64,000 bases of DNA, from assembly GCA_016648135.1 (NCBI GenBank), contig JADDOH010002584.1, positions 124,001-188,000 on the forward strand. Direction: 5' to 3'. A program made the position numbers and the translations under genes. Shown in pieces: positions 21,490-32,589 of the stretch (positions are counted from its first letter, which is position 1; every line of letters starts with the position of its first letter). The notes beneath the pieces were generated by a model. The model saw only the letters and a program-made list of their open reading frames with translations. It had not been told where the DNA came from and searched no databases. Source of the stretch: Agrypnia vestita (lineage: Eukaryota; Arthropoda; Insecta; Trichoptera; Phryganeidae).

Positions 21490-21750
21490 ATGTGTTTTTG
21501 GCAAGAAGGCTGTAAGGTCCAGGGTGTAGCACGAACAGATGAGTACCGCAAAACGCACAATGCCTTCCTACACGAGGATTGAGACATTGAGAACGAGGGA
21601 AGATCCAGACAGAGAAGGGCAGATAATGTCAGCCCTGCAAGAGGTAGGGGAGTCCCCAGCAGACTTGACCACAAGGGCGATGTCAAGGGATGGATGGCAC
21701 TCAATCGTGACGTTCTGAGTTCCGTGATGTCAATGAAGAAGAAGAAAAAG
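21490..21750 (+). pseudogene. LINE 3' tail relic
   Basis: A frame gives RIETLRTREDPDREGQIMSA and LQEVGESPADLTTRAMSRDG then WHSIVTF and a stop. This resembles the short C-terminal piece of a common insect LINE polyprotein followed by a GAAGAAG-rich tail. Assignment is from memory of that tail pattern. Confidence 0.45.
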
Positions 21751-21854
21751 GAAAAAACCTGCTTTGAGCGAGAACGTTATTAAAGTTATACTATGATTGT
21801 TTATTACTTAATTGTTAGATATAAGTACATAATGCGACATCGCCAAAACTCGCC

Positions 21855-21923
21855 CGTAACTTTGTGAGTGAGGGACGAATAAATTAGAAATGAATGTAAT
21901 GCTGCCTGTAGTGTGGTAGATAT
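21855..21923 (+). pseudogene. LINE-A short fragment
   Basis: GACGAATAAATTAGAAATGA, then ATGTAATGCTGCCTGTAGTG, matches the upstream part of the LINE-A copy at 39985-40030 before the join to the TTTA-rich tail. Confidence 0.5.
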
Positions 21924-22115
21924 TTATTTATTTATTTACTTATATACGCCCATTACAGGCTTTTATATAAAAAATATTACATTGAATTCAAAAAGTATAT
22001 ACATTAAACAATATCAGAAATAAGCAGTAAAATATAAAATATATAGGTATAAGCAGTGAAAGTATCAGGTATGGGCATTAAAATATGAGTATAAATAAAT
22101 ATATATTACACATCA
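21924..22115 (-). repeat. LINE 3' tail with TTTA repeat, inverted
   Basis: TTTATTTATTTATTTACTTA, then CGCCCATTACAGGC, then an AT-rich region. On the minus strand this is a 3' UTR ending in TAAA units. Confidence 0.45.
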
Positions 22116-22326
22116 TTACATGTAAATATTAATTAACAGCAGTTAGTAATGAAATAGTATTGTCTCTTTAAGTAGAAACTTTATTTTCACTAGACTGTCA
22201 TTGAAAACATCAACCATATAACCAAACTCATTACCAGTCTTTTATATTCTGCTAATTACGGCATTTGACTGGTAATTCGTTCTGGACCAAAAAGTAACTC
22301 AATTGTCTTAACATTTACAGAAACGA

Positions 22327-22625
22327 AATAAAAAACTAACCCATAAAAACCAAGTTTTTATTATACTCCCTTTCTCATTGAAACAGTTTCGCGCCTATTC
22401 CACGCGTCGGGCTCGAAAATTAAACATTATATAAATCGTTAAAATTTTGAATATCCATAATTATACAATAATTATTTAAAAAATTTAAACGAAAATTTTT
22501 AGATCATTCACCGCCACGAGTCTGCCTGCAAAGTTTCAGCTCGATTGGATCACGGGAAAAGGGTTAAAAAATCGATCCAAAGTTTTTTCGGCAGACAAGC
22601 AGACGCTACGACTTAAAAGAGAGTA
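22327..22625 (-). mobile_element. Repeat R4, copy 2
   Basis: Inverted relative to 6085-6430, with the same CTCCCTTTCT end at 22366. The opposite end is decayed (AGAGAGTAA). See copy 1. Confidence 0.6.
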
Positions 22626-22699
22626 AAAACGAAATAATACATTGATCAGAAAATTCATTCACAAAAAAAATCAAAGTAATAACGGTACTAATAATCAAA

Positions 22700-22830
22700 C
22701 TTTTGTAATGGCACTAGCTGTAACCCGTCAAAAATGATGGTAGGTTCTTTTACATGTCGGTTCCTAAAAAAAAAACAAAAAAAAGAAAAAAGTTACGGAC
22801 AGACAGATAGACAACGACAATTTTAGTATT
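22700..22830 (-). repeat. Repeat R5, compact copy
   Basis: Carries both R5 blocks (ACCCGTCAAAAATGATGG... and CGGACAGACAGATAGACAAC) next to each other; compare 13435-13515 and 13785-13860. Confidence 0.5.
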
Positions 22831-23019
22831 GGGATAAGAAATCTAAGAGCAATAACTCTACCAACGTAATCGGATAGTCCATATCGAAAATTATAATAAT
22901 ATTCAATATATACTGGATCGATAAGTGCCGCCTTACGTACAGTTAAAGCGTATTTTTACGACTGTAGTCGAATACCAATACACATATACCGCTTTTATAA
23001 ATTTAATAGGAATTTAATG

Positions 23020-23340
23020 AAGTGTGAAGGCGGAAGGGGAGGGGTGGGGATCCGAGGGTAACTTCCGATCAGCTGCTGCCTACACACCACGTGACTCCGC
23101 ATACCTGGCGCCGCGAAACATCCCCTGGTCGCTATTCATCGCTTGGGGCGCAAATAATTTCACGCAAATCATTTACAACTTTTTCGGGCTGTTGAATCGT
23201 ACTTAGGTAACTACGGACGCGGGGTACTGGTAGACCACGGTGGGATGGAAGCCGAAAATTGTGGAGTTTTGCACAGGTAAATGAAGGAACAGTTTCAGAT
23301 AGAAGCGAAACGAAATTCACGTTTAATTAAGATGAATTAT
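23020..23340. other. GC-rich island, candidate regulatory element
   Basis: Contains an AGGGGAGGGGTGGGG tract, CAGCTGCTGCC, CACCACGTGACT (an E-box CACGTG) and GGCGCAAATAATTTCACGC. Single copy here; short open frames without domains. Confidence 0.25.
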
Positions 23341-23689
23341 AGGTTCCCACTGAGATGAAGCTATGAATGTATATATGGAAAAGCATTTGTTTAAAAATTT
23401 ATTGAATTGATTATACATATAATATTTTATTACAATGATACCTAGCAAATATTAACAATTCAATTGTTTTTTTTATATATTATACCTCACCAAAAAGGAT
23501 TATGATTCTTGTGTGTTGTGAGGGATAATCACTTACAATCATATATGTAGTGCAATCTAATTTGATAAACAGTGAGAATTAGGTATTAAACTGTTTATAT
23601 AATATATGGAAAATCTAAGTATAAGCAGTCAAAAGAGACTAAACTCAATCACAAAAGTCAATTCTACAATAAATGAGAATCCATTCGGG

Positions 23690-23830
23690 TTCAATGGGGG
23701 AATATGCACACGCATATATGGAAGTCTTTATTGGGACCACGATTTGACCTGGATGGTTAAATTGATCACTTTACATAATGCAAAATTGTATATTGTGAAG
23801 ATAAGTGTTTTTTTTACGCTTTAACAGGCC
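23690..23830 (+). mobile_element. MITE-G left-arm fragment
   Basis: CATATATGGAAGTCTTTATT, then ATTGATCACTTTACATAATG, aligns with 7105-7185. The right arm is missing. Confidence 0.5.
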
Positions 23831-23839
23831 AGGAGGCCC

Positions 23840-23985
23840 AATTACGGAAGCGAAATACATCACAAAACAGCAAGGCTTGAGTTAATCATAGATTAAAATT
23901 GTGACCTCACCGGGAATCGAACCCGGAACCCTCGGTGTGGGAAACCAGTGTCATACCCACTGCGCTACGAGGGCCGCCATGTTGC
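23840..23985 (-). mobile_element. tRNA-derived SINE head (butterfly-SINE-like)
   Basis: The minus-strand head is at 23902-23975. The A-box region reads GTAGCGCAGTGGGTATGACA and the B box is GGGTTCGATTCCC. The acceptor ends do not pair properly, so it is a SINE head and not a working tRNA. The opening CTCGTAGCGCAGTGGG resembles tRNA-derived SINEs of butterflies and moths as I remember them. The body that follows (AATCTATGATTAACTC...) has no other copy here. Confidence 0.55.
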
Positions 23986-24054
23986 GCAACAAGACGTGAG
24001 GATTGAATTGAATCTAGAACATGAAAACAGTGTTGTTGGTCTAACCGAATGTGC

Positions 24055-24220
24055 ACTATTTAGGGCCGGTTACATTAATTTATTTTACAGTAACAGTTAT
24101 GTTTAAGGCATAGATTTTTAGAAAACCGGTTGTTTGATTGGTGGAAATCGCAAAAATCTATTCCTTTATTTTTTTAATACAAAAATCTATTCCTTTATTT
24201 TTTTAAAACATGATCAATAC
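24055..24220 (+). repeat. Dispersed repeat R7, copy 1, with internal tandem duplication
   Basis: AACCGGTTGTTTGATTGGTG and the following GGAAATCGCAAAAATC match the reverse complement of 29215-29330. AAAAATCTATTCCTTTATTT occurs twice in tandem (offset about 31) between 24152 and 24214. Confidence 0.5.
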
Positions 24221-24354
24221 AATAAAAATAGTGGCGGACATTGTTACGTAGATATTTTTTTGTTTTTATACCTCAACATTATTTGGGCCATCCGGCAGTT
24301 ATAGACAGTGTGCATTTTTATTTGATTTTTACACCTCATTATCATTATTTTATA

Positions 24355-24400
24355 TAACTCATCATTATTTTCGCCATCTGGTAGCGTTAGTGACATATAC
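24355..24400 (-). repeat. Short dispersed repeat with CTAACGCTACCAGATGGC
   Basis: The minus strand reads GTCACTAACGCTACCAGATG, matching 25207-25245 on the plus strand. A third diverged form lies near 24270-24310. Confidence 0.4.
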
Positions 24401-24639
24401 TACACAAAGATTTTGAATTTCGATGTTTATATAAAAAAAAATCATCTCTCTCACGATATTATTGCCGGCTACATTATCTCAATTTATGCTAAAAGTGGTT
24501 TTATGTAATGTAATACCAGGGTTGTTTTTGCCACTTATACCGTTATTAGTATCATGTGTTAGTCGTGGGAAGAAAAGAAACCACGGAAAAGTTTTAAAAA
24601 TATTCCAACTCAAATACATAATGCGATCTGAAGTAGGTA

Positions 24640-24975
24640 CTACCACTTGAGTAGGAAATCGGCCCGAACGTGTCGATAAATTTTTTCGAGCGGTTAAGGT
24701 GTAAAAAGTTACAAAAAGGATAGAAGCATTCGGTGCCGCCGTTTCGCGGTGCAATTTTATTGCAGCTCCCCGTTTGGCAATGTGCCACAAAGCTAGACGC
24801 GCATTTCGAGAAGTGCAGCCGAGCTTAAAGTGCGCCAACAAAAGGGAATCGAAGCCCCCGCGGAGCTGGAGGGCGCTTCTGGGAACTTAGGGCAGAACGA
24901 CAACATCTCGCTCAAGGTGAATTTCATGCTCAGTTTTATTTGTTTCGGTTTAATAACGCCCTTTTGGCTTTCTAC
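24640..24975. other. GC-rich island, candidate regulatory element
   Basis: Contains GCAATTTTATTGCAGCTCCC (a TTTATTGC homeodomain-type site), CCCCGCGGAGCTGGAGGGCG and TTTCGGTTTAATAACGCC. Overlapping minus-strand frames at 24479-24841 have no recognised domain. Confidence 0.25.
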
Positions 24976-24979
24976 CCTC

Positions 24980-25835
24980 GATATGCTTCAAACAGAAAAA
25001 AAAATTTGAAAAACCTTTTTTAATATAAAAAATTGATGATCTGGAATTGGAGTTTTCACAGGTTGCATATTTTATGGTTTAATTAAATTGTAGGTATAAC
25101 ATTTTTTATTTCGTTTTTAATTATGTACCCAAGTACCTACTTTACCCTACGTATTCTTTCGCTAGTCGTTTGTAAAAATACACAATTCTCTATGTTACAT
25201 TGCCCGTCACTAACGCTACCACATGGCAAAAATAGTGATGAAAATCGTATTAATATAAAAAAGCATAATTATTTATGTAACAATATCCGTGAACAGCACT
25301 ACAAGGACGCTAGATGGCGCTGTTCTCACAGCCTTAACTCGAGACTGCAGTATATAGTAAAATTACCTCATTTTTGACGAATTATAGATGGTAAAATAAT
25401 AATAATTAATAATTACCTAATGCATAAATGTTAAACTGAATGAGTTTGCAGGGACTGCTCGAAATAGTATTCTTGATCAGTAACAAAAAGGGGATTTGAG
25501 ATCAATCACTAAGATCAAATATGTTTTTTTTTCTTCAAAATTATGTAACACCACAGAGTATAAAATTCTACAGAGATTAATAAAGGTCCTTCATTAGGTG
25601 AGGGGATTGGAACACAACAGAAGTATGTCACTCCCTTGCATATATTTGAAACACATTTATAATGCAATTAAAGTATTATTCTAGCTTAGGAAAAACCGTT
25701 AGTCAACTTTTATTCTAGATTAAGGCGGCACCTGAACAAGTAACATATAATTAAAACATATATAAAAAATAAATACATAAACTAAAATAGAATGAAAAAT
25801 GAAAAAATAAAGTGAAAAGATATATACATATATAA
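24980..25835. other. No recognised gene
   Basis: AT-rich; includes the short repeat at 25207-25245. No coding motif supported. Confidence 0.3.
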
Positions 25836-25839
25836 CGCA

Positions 25840-26015
25840 ATAATAGTCCACCACATCAACTACTGCAGCAGTATACTATTTCTGGTTAATGAAGAATTGA
25901 AAAAATTAACAATACTCCAAAATAAAGCATTAAGAATTATACTACAAAGAAATCGATATACAATAATCAAAGGGAAGTTACAAAACTTACAAATAATGAC
26001 AAATAGTATCGATTA
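25840..26015 (+). pseudogene. LINE RT relic (CR1/Jockey group)
   Basis: Encodes VHHINYCSSILFLVNEELKK, then LTILQNKALRIILQRNRYT. LxxLQNxAxRxIL followed by a basic patch is the usual post-RT segment of these LINEs. About 56 codons are open. Confidence 0.55.
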
Positions 26016-26643
26016 ACCCTGAGTATCATTTGCGCCCTGTATCCATCCATTTATCTTGCCTCTGCGACTCACTCAATACACATCACGTTCCAGCACAAGG
26101 AAACGCCTCTGGACGGGTGGGTGGACTACACACTAAGCCGCCAAAGTATCATTATCTATTAGGTAAAAAAACATTTTGATATTAAATATTATATTAAATA
26201 TAATATATAAAAATAAAAAATATTAACTTTGAAGACTAGTGAAATAATAGCAGATGTTAAGTAATTAAAATGAAGAAACGATATTAATGTACAGCTCTTG
26301 CATAAAGCATAATGTATTTACAACATAGCCAATGCCGAAAAACATACAAGACGAGAACATACAAACACTACACAATACATACTTTTTTAAAAATAAAAAT
26401 ATCAATACAATATCTAATGACGTGCTTGTTGGTCTAATGTTTAGTGATGACTCATTGCAACCATTATTTTGGTCCTTTTTTCGTTGCACAAACGTTTAGT
26501 TAAGCTTGAAAATATGTGACACATTTAAAAAAAATTAAAAAATGAAAAGGAAAAGTAAAAATATTTTACAAAAAAAAGGATGAAAAAGAAGTAGTAATGC
26601 AAACTATACACAGTGGAGTGAAGGATTAAAAATTAAGAGCGAA

Positions 26644-26869
26644 TGTTGACAGTAGGTGTAGTGTCTGTGGAAAGCGTGAAAGAGAGCTAACGCGAGAGTG
26701 GGCGAGAAAGAGCACGCGATGCCGGCTGGTTCACCGTGCGGCCAGACTGATCTAAGCCACCGAGTGATACGGTCCGCGCGCCATAGAATCTATTTAGTAT
26801 TGTATAAAGTCATCTAATAAAAGCTTTAACTCCACGCTGAGTTTTATTGGAAGCCATCCACCGTAACCA
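26644..26869 (+). mobile_element. Possible solo LTR of an LTR retrotransposon
   Basis: Begins TGTTGACAGTAGGTG and ends near CCACCGTAACCA. It contains a GC-rich promoter-like middle and GTATAAAGTCATCTAATAAA followed by AGCTTTAACTCC, the usual TATA/AATAAA layout of insect Gypsy-type LTRs. Clean 5-base target duplications are not visible and there is no second LTR within the window. The class is inferred from layout only. Confidence 0.4.
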
Positions 26870-27049
26870 TATAAGAACGCAATAGACTATAACATAGCAG
26901 TAAAGAAAAAACATAAGGAAAATACAGAATGAGACGGGTTCACTTCAAAAGAAAGTGAATGAAATGTTTGTTTGTGGATGTTTTGTCTTATCTGCTCAAA
27001 CCTTAAGTTAATTACCAATATTGCGAGGGGAGATAAAAGAAAAGGTTGA

Positions 27050-27620
27050 ACGGAAATGACGTCGTCTAAAGGTATTCATGGATGAGGCTTTGATCTCAAG
27101 TCTCGTACCTAGTCTTGGCAATGAAAGGCGGAAGGCGTCAGTTGGTTGTTTTGCCCTGTGTACAAAAACACCAAACGACGAATTACAGCTCGCTCCCTCC
27201 GCAAGCTTCAAGAACGCTTCAAGAACAAGAGTCTCGAAACATTTTTCATCGATCGATTCCTCCAGAATCATCAGAAGAATGAGCGTGGGACCAAGGTACG
27301 TGCGGTGTGCTGTTATTGGACCTTATAGGGAAGGACTTGGGAGAATGGATAGAAAAATCCAAGGGATATGGGAGAGATTTTGAATGAATGAGGCAGAGTG
27401 CAGATTGTACCTACCTGGTGAAATAGGTAATGGGGTGAGTTACTTTGCATTTATTTTACCTGGGATTACAGCATTTTCCCTTAATCGGCATTTAATTTAC
27501 GTTTCGAATAGTCATGTAGAAAAATATGTTGCCATCATGTTAAAATTCTCACAAATTGACATGGACATGCATTTCGAAGCCCCTTGACGCTGTTGATCTT
27601 GTGTTGACTGGTGATTTTTG
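27050..27620. other. Mixed-composition stretch with open frames, unassigned
   Basis: Open frames at 27078-27383 (plus, 101 codons) and 27008-27271 (minus) overlap. Neither has a recognised domain. ACCAAGGTACGTGCGG near 27291 resembles a 5' splice site but no partner acceptor could be chosen. Confidence 0.25.
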
Positions 27621-27661
27621 TTCAGTAATGCTCAACTACCGAAATCTTCCTGTTTTAATAA

Positions 27662-27950
27662 ACCTAACTAACTAACCACCGCGCCGTTTTCCGCAGGGGT
27701 AGGCAGAGAAGATAGAACGCCATATTTTCGCCATATATCGCCACATCACTTTTACTTCGGCTACATTCACGAATCTTTTCATGCATGCTCTACGGATATC
27801 AAGGCTTGTATCTGATCGTGCCAGGTCTTTCGCGGACGCCCTATATTCCCGGTGCCATCAAAACTTCCCTCATATATTTTTTTAATCATCCTTTCCTCGC
27901 CCCTACGTTCCACATGAACAAAACATCTCAGCGATCATTTCTTTACTCTT
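27662..27950 (-). pseudogene. LINE-A 3' end
   Basis: CTAACTAACTAACC then GCCGTTTTCCGCAGGGGTAG on the plus strand is the inverted 3' tail. The minus strand then encodes the MKRFVNVAEVK, HDQIQ and GRPRKTW blocks and an EERMIKKIYE-like piece, with frame shifts. Confidence 0.7.
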
Positions 27951-28251
27951 AATAAACCTTCAAACTCTTATATAACAATACAAGGTATGTGGAACTCATT
28001 ATTGTAACGTGCACATAAACATAAGATGTATATTAATTACAAATGTATAAACAATATCAGAAGAGAAGAAAAAATGTTTGTGTTTATATAAACGGGGGCA
28101 GATGTGAAGACTGAATGCGTTAATTTTGATAGAAAATAGTCGAAGATGACGGGTAGTCTTGGAACCGTTGACGGGAAGAATATCATCAGACCGGTGATCA
28201 CATACCTCTAAAAGATATTCATCTTAGATAATGTAAGTATCACTAAGCCAT

Positions 28252-28560
28252 TAAGATAAATTAAAAGAGTCTCACAGAAATTAAGCTATTTATATGAGAA
28301 ACGTGTATGGAAGTATTTTTTTTAAGATAGCCCAGGGCTTACAAACTGTATGAGCTGGCTTATGTGCTCACTCTACACAATGCGACGTCCACCAATTTCA
28401 TCGTAAGAACATCCAAACATTATCGTATTTTTGAAAGTTCTATACATGTTCCAAATGTGAGAATCTTTCGTTTCTTTGAATGGACTATGCTAAACACATC
28501 TGTAGTCTTTTCTCACGAATGCAGCTGGTAATGATATATCTATATTTTTAAATTCATGTT
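28252..28560 (+). mobile_element. MITE-G, left arm and interior
   Basis: ATGAGAAACGTGTATGGAAG, CCCAGGGCTTACAAACTGTA and TCTACACAATGCGAC align with 7078-7187. The interior continues to TATCTATATTTTTAAATT near 28540. The right arm is absent. Confidence 0.65.
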
Positions 28561-28589
28561 CTCAGAACATACCTACAATTAAAAATAAT

Positions 28590-28715
28590 ATATGGCATTG
28601 AAACGAATGAACAAAGAGAGGATGATAAAGAACTACGCAATGTTGATGGCAACAGAAACAGAGAAAAATCGTGAAATGCCTGACTAGATTAGGTATACCA
28701 GATAATAAAATATGG
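28590..28715 (+). pseudogene. LINE-A RT tail relic
   Basis: ATGAACAAAGAGAGGATGAT and nearby bases match the ERMNEERM segment of LINE-A. Several indels follow. Confidence 0.45.
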
Positions 28716-28782
28716 TCTCGTTACAAGCCTTAAGAGAAAGAATTGTGTATCGGGTCGTGCTTTGAAAGTTAGTTTAAATAAT

Positions 28783-28810
28783 AACCTAACCTAACCTAAC
28801 CTAACCTAAC
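28783..28810 (-). repeat. Interstitial telomere-type array, five TTAGG units
   Basis: Five to six CCTAA units on the plus strand equal TTAGG on the minus strand, the canonical insect telomere repeat. The array is flanked by inverted 12-mers TTTGAAAGTTAG (28762-28773) and CTAACTTTCAAA (28806-28817). Confidence 0.75.
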
Positions 28811-29194
28811 TTTCAAAAATTATGTCGACATTTGAAAACTTTCCATTGTAACCACAGGGTAACTACTCTTTCTCATGTACTCACCAAATACAAGCCGTAC
28901 AATGAAACTTTTTTTACTCACTATGTCTATGTACAGGGATTTTTCACAAAGAGATTTTTTTCAAGGTCTACCTGGAATGTTCATTGAACAGTCTTAATAT
29001 TGTTCTAGTGAATACTTTGAATCCCAATATACAAAATAATCTTGAAAGTGGATGGAATAAAACTATATTTATTACTATATATGAGTTTAATTATACATTA
29101 TACTACTCGAGTTTCGAGAGTGACACTCTCATGGAGAGGTGAGTGATCAAATAATAGGCCCTAAACCAAGTTTTATATGGTTTATTTGAACAGA

Positions 29195-29332
29195 AGTAGA
29201 AGTAGAAGTTAAGAAAAAAGCATAAATTTTGCGTTTTCCACTAATCAAAACATCCGTTTTCGTAAAAATCTGTGCTTTTTGCTTAACTATTACTCTTACT
29301 GATCAAACAACCGGCTCTTAGATGGAAATACT
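29195..29332 (-). repeat. Dispersed repeat R7, copy 2
   Basis: The minus strand reads GAGCCGGTTGTTTGATCAGT, later TTTGATTAGTGGAAAACGC. It is an inverted match to 24055-24165. Confidence 0.5.
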
Positions 29333-29493
29333 TATAATTAAATAGGTAGGTACCGACAAAAAGACCCGGAGTTATTCGTGGAAGGTGGAAGGGTGGTTTA
29401 AACGGGAATATTTAGAGGAGAGATGAAGAGCTGGAGCAATGTGATATTGTTAAGTAAATCAAACGTATTGAAACAATTAATTGAAACTAGACC

Positions 29494-29595
29494 GTGAACC
29501 AAAAAAATTACGTTAGTTAATTTCTAAATATGTTGGTGGTATGTGAACCAAAAAAATTACGTTAGTTAATTTCTAAATATGTTGGTGGTATGTGA
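29494..29595. repeat. Tandem duplication, 49-bp unit, two copies
   Basis: The unit starting GTGAACCAAAAAAATTACGT (29494) repeats exactly at 29543, with no visible mismatch, so the duplication is recent. Confidence 0.9.
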
Positions 29596-29889
29596 TTAAA
29601 AATATAATAAATAAATGTTCGATTAAATAAAACGAAATCACTTTATATACAAAGTGATTATGTTTTACTTAATCTAATATGTCAAACCAAAAAGTGATCG
29701 CTTCATAAATAAATTTTGAAACATGCAACAAACATCGATGATTTTTGAAGCTTCGAACAGCTCCTTTCTTCGACATTTAGTTTTCCTGATCACTCCAGGT
29801 CGTTTACAGATGTCCTGTGTTTCTCTCTAATCGACTTCTTCTTAATTTTATCGACTAGGAATTGAATTATAAACTCACAAGGTATTTTT

Positions 29890-30240
29890 TGTACCGTTTC
29901 CTGCACATTTCACCTCTTTGGCCGATTTCACAGAGTCCTTCTTCGGGACAGGAGCCAACACGTACTGCCATACTGCGAGAGTAAATACGGGTTCCATGGC
30001 CTAATTCGACGGGATACCCGTGGGTTCGTATCGCGGCTCAAATTAGATTTTGCGGGTTCGGCCCCGGGATTACGGGATCAAACTTTCTCCCGCGGAAAGG
30101 TATTCGGCTTCTCCTAATACCCCGGTCAAAAGTGAGGTTATGCAGAGTGGAGTTAGAGGTACACTAGGGGATGCTTTACAAATGATCAATTTAATACCTG
30201 CTGACCGCTTGGGAATAATATATATCACGTGAGAAAGGTA
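29890..30240. other. GC-rich island, candidate regulatory element
   Basis: Contains GGCTCAAATTAGATTTTGCG, CCCGGGATTACGGGATC (a GGATTA-type homeodomain site) and AATTCGACGGGATACCC. Single copy; no recognised protein. Confidence 0.25.
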
Positions 30241-30532
30241 GCTTCGAAACGATAATGATTACAGTAAGTCCTCTACAAGTACATATGAACTAGTTCCGAG
30301 TAGTGATGGTCAAATCGTTGTTCAAACAGACAGGTAACTCATGGTAGTTAATAAAGTTTTGTATCTGATATAAATCTTAAATATCAGTTACCGTGTCAGC
30401 GGTTAAAATATCATCACTAGTTCTGAGAGCTTGTTCGCAAATTGAATTTGTTCGTAGGTCGGAAAAAGTTGGCCTAGGCATTTTCCGAGTTAATAATAAC
30501 CGCACGCTAATTGAATTGAATTAAGTAAAATT

Positions 30533-31048
30533 GAAGCTTTTGATCTTTGCTTGATTTATTTTAATATAAAAATTAAAAAACACAATGTTTTTTATGAGAG
30601 TTCAATATTTATTAGTCTCTTACAGGACGATCGTTTCGGCTGTTTAGGCCATTATCAACTGATAAACATAGCTATTATTCTTGAGTTTATATACAAATAT
30701 TTTGGAAAAAACCTTAATAATAATACAGAGGATACAGTTAATAGCTTTACAAATACATAAAATAGTTGGGTGTTTACCTTTTTAAATTATTGAGATAAAA
30801 AACCTTAATTTTTATATTTAAAATAATGGAGTTCTTTGCAATAAATAACGTCAGTGTTCAAAAAATTAAAACATCTGCTTGATTTATCTTTGTATTGTTT
30901 TTTTCTTGAGTTGCTTTACTTTGTAATAATTCTATTGCTTTTATTATTTTGTAATACTTATATTGCTTTTTTTATTCTGTTTTAATCTTTTTTCTTGGAT
31001 TTTTGTAATAAAAATTGCTTTAGCTATTATGTAAAGCCCACAATAATA
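30533..31048 (-). mobile_element. PLE-type pLTR tandem unit, first copy
   Basis: A 516-base unit directly repeated head to tail at 31049-31568 with few differences. It starts GAAGCTTTTGATCTTTGCTT and ends GTAAAGCCCACAATAATAG. On the minus strand it contains a hammerhead-like motif followed by AAGAGACTAATAAA. Tandem pLTRs are a known arrangement of Penelope-like elements. No protein is recognised. Confidence 0.5.
30623..30661 (-). ncRNA. Hammerhead-like motif with variant core, unit 1
   Basis: Minus-strand order: CAG, core TTGATAA (C3 to T and G8 to A relative to CTGANGA), T, GGC..GCC stem II with loop CTAAACA, GAAA, CGATCGTC, CTG. Stem I is CAG/CTG, stem III ACGATCGT is self-complementary and the cleavage triplet would be GTC. 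The core changes would be expected to abolish or weaken cleavage. Confidence 0.45.
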
Positions 31049-31568
31049 GAAGCTTTTGATCTTTGCTTGATTTATTTTAATATAAAAATTAATAAACACA
31101 ATGTTTTTTATGAGAGTTCAATATTTTATTAGTCTCTTACAGGACGATCGTTTCGGCTGTTTAGGCCATTATCAACTGATAAACATAGCTATTATTCTTG
31201 AGTTTATATACAAATATTTTGGAAAAAACCTTAATAATAATACAGAGGATACAGTTAATAGCTTTACAAATACATAAAATAGTTGGGTGTTTACCTTTTT
31301 AAATTATTGAGATAAAAAACCTTCCTTTTTATATTTAAAATAATGGAGTTCTTTGCAATAAATAACGTCAGTGTTCAAAAAATTAAAACATCTGCTTGAT
31401 TTATCTTTGTATTGTTTTTTTCTTGAGTTGCTTTACTTTGTAATAATTCTATTGCTTTTATTATTTTGTAATACTTATATTGCTTTTTTTATTCTGTTTT
31501 AATCTTTTTTCTTGGATTTTTGTAATAAAATTATTGCTTTAGCTATTATGTAAAGCCCACAATAATAG
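31049..31568 (-). mobile_element. PLE-type pLTR tandem unit, second copy
   Basis: See the first copy at 30533. Small differences include an added T at 31126-31127 and CCTTCC for CCTTAA near 31320. Confidence 0.5.
31140..31178 (-). ncRNA. Hammerhead-like motif with variant core, unit 2
   Basis: Identical to the motif at 30623-30661. Confidence 0.45.
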
Positions 31569-31599
31569 TCCTTTTCCCTATTTAAAATTATACTCATTT

Positions 31600-31930
31600 T
31601 CCTCTGCTATTACGAAGCATTGAGTCGGACAGGGAATGGTTTTGTTTTGCGACCGTGGTTAATCGACCAGGACAGAGCAACACGGTCTTGTGTAGTGTTA
31701 AAAATATGTCAACCAGGCGACGAATGAGCAAGATCGATATGGGAGCTCTTGCTCATAAACCGGTCCTGGGTAAGAGGTGGGTCCGATTCAATGCCATTCA
31801 CAGAAATAGAGCAAAATGGTTCTGTGAAGAGCACAGATATTTTTTAACAATACCGCACGTAACTACTGTAAACATTACTGACAGGACCTGCACGCCATCT
31901 AACGGAATATACACAAAGTAGTATTACGTG
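31600..31930. other. Balanced-composition stretch, unassigned
   Basis: An 88-codon plus frame at 31655-31921 has no recognised domain. No repeat partner found. Confidence 0.25.
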
Positions 31931-31934
31931 CTGC

Positions 31935-32585
31935 AGTCAAATCTGAAAATTGCACTAAAATATTGATTAAATTGGATTTGGACATTCGTACCTTTGGAAG
32001 TTCACATGTTCATTATTTTGATGCAGACTGTTTTCGATAACACTGTATTTTCTACGTTCACTAACTAATCCGTATTTCCGTATAATAAATAAGCGCGGTA
32101 CAAGAGGGGGGAGTTAATAAGTTGAAATATATTAAATCAATGGCTCTTCGTTACTTTTAATTGACCAATGATTAAATTTTCTTAAATATCGAGTGATTTT
32201 AAATTTCTAAAATATCTTATCATTTTATTTGCGTCTAAAATAAAAACGCAATTTAAATTATCAAAATCATGGCAAAGTATCCAAAAGATGATTCAGAAAT
32301 TATTTAATTGTTGAGGCATGTTAAATCTCCTTTTATTTTAATATTAAAAAAAAATCATGCAATATAAAAATAATACAATGCCTAAGAGAGTGTGAGAGAC
32401 GGAATATAAGAAAAGTCAAATAAGATAGGAAAACAAACAACGAAGTCGGCTTGCATTTGAGAATAAGCCGAAGGGGATCACAAACGACCCGACACGTCCA
32501 AATAGATCAAATACAAGATCAGCAATTCTAGAAGATTGAAAAAAAAACGAAAAGCCTATATATATGTACATATAATAACGTGTGC
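31935..32585. other. No recognised feature
   Basis: AT-rich sequence without supported features. Confidence 0.3.
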
Positions 32586-32589
32586 TTAT

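Noticed and set aside
23902..23975. Functional tRNA-Gly(CCC)
   Set aside because: The acceptor ends do not pair and the anticodon stem is imperfect; it matches tRNA-derived SINE heads better.
28590..28817. TTAGG array as the 3' tail of the adjacent LINE-A fragment
   Set aside because: LINE-A is on the plus strand here and its tail is TTAG on that strand, whereas the array is TTAGG on the minus strand.
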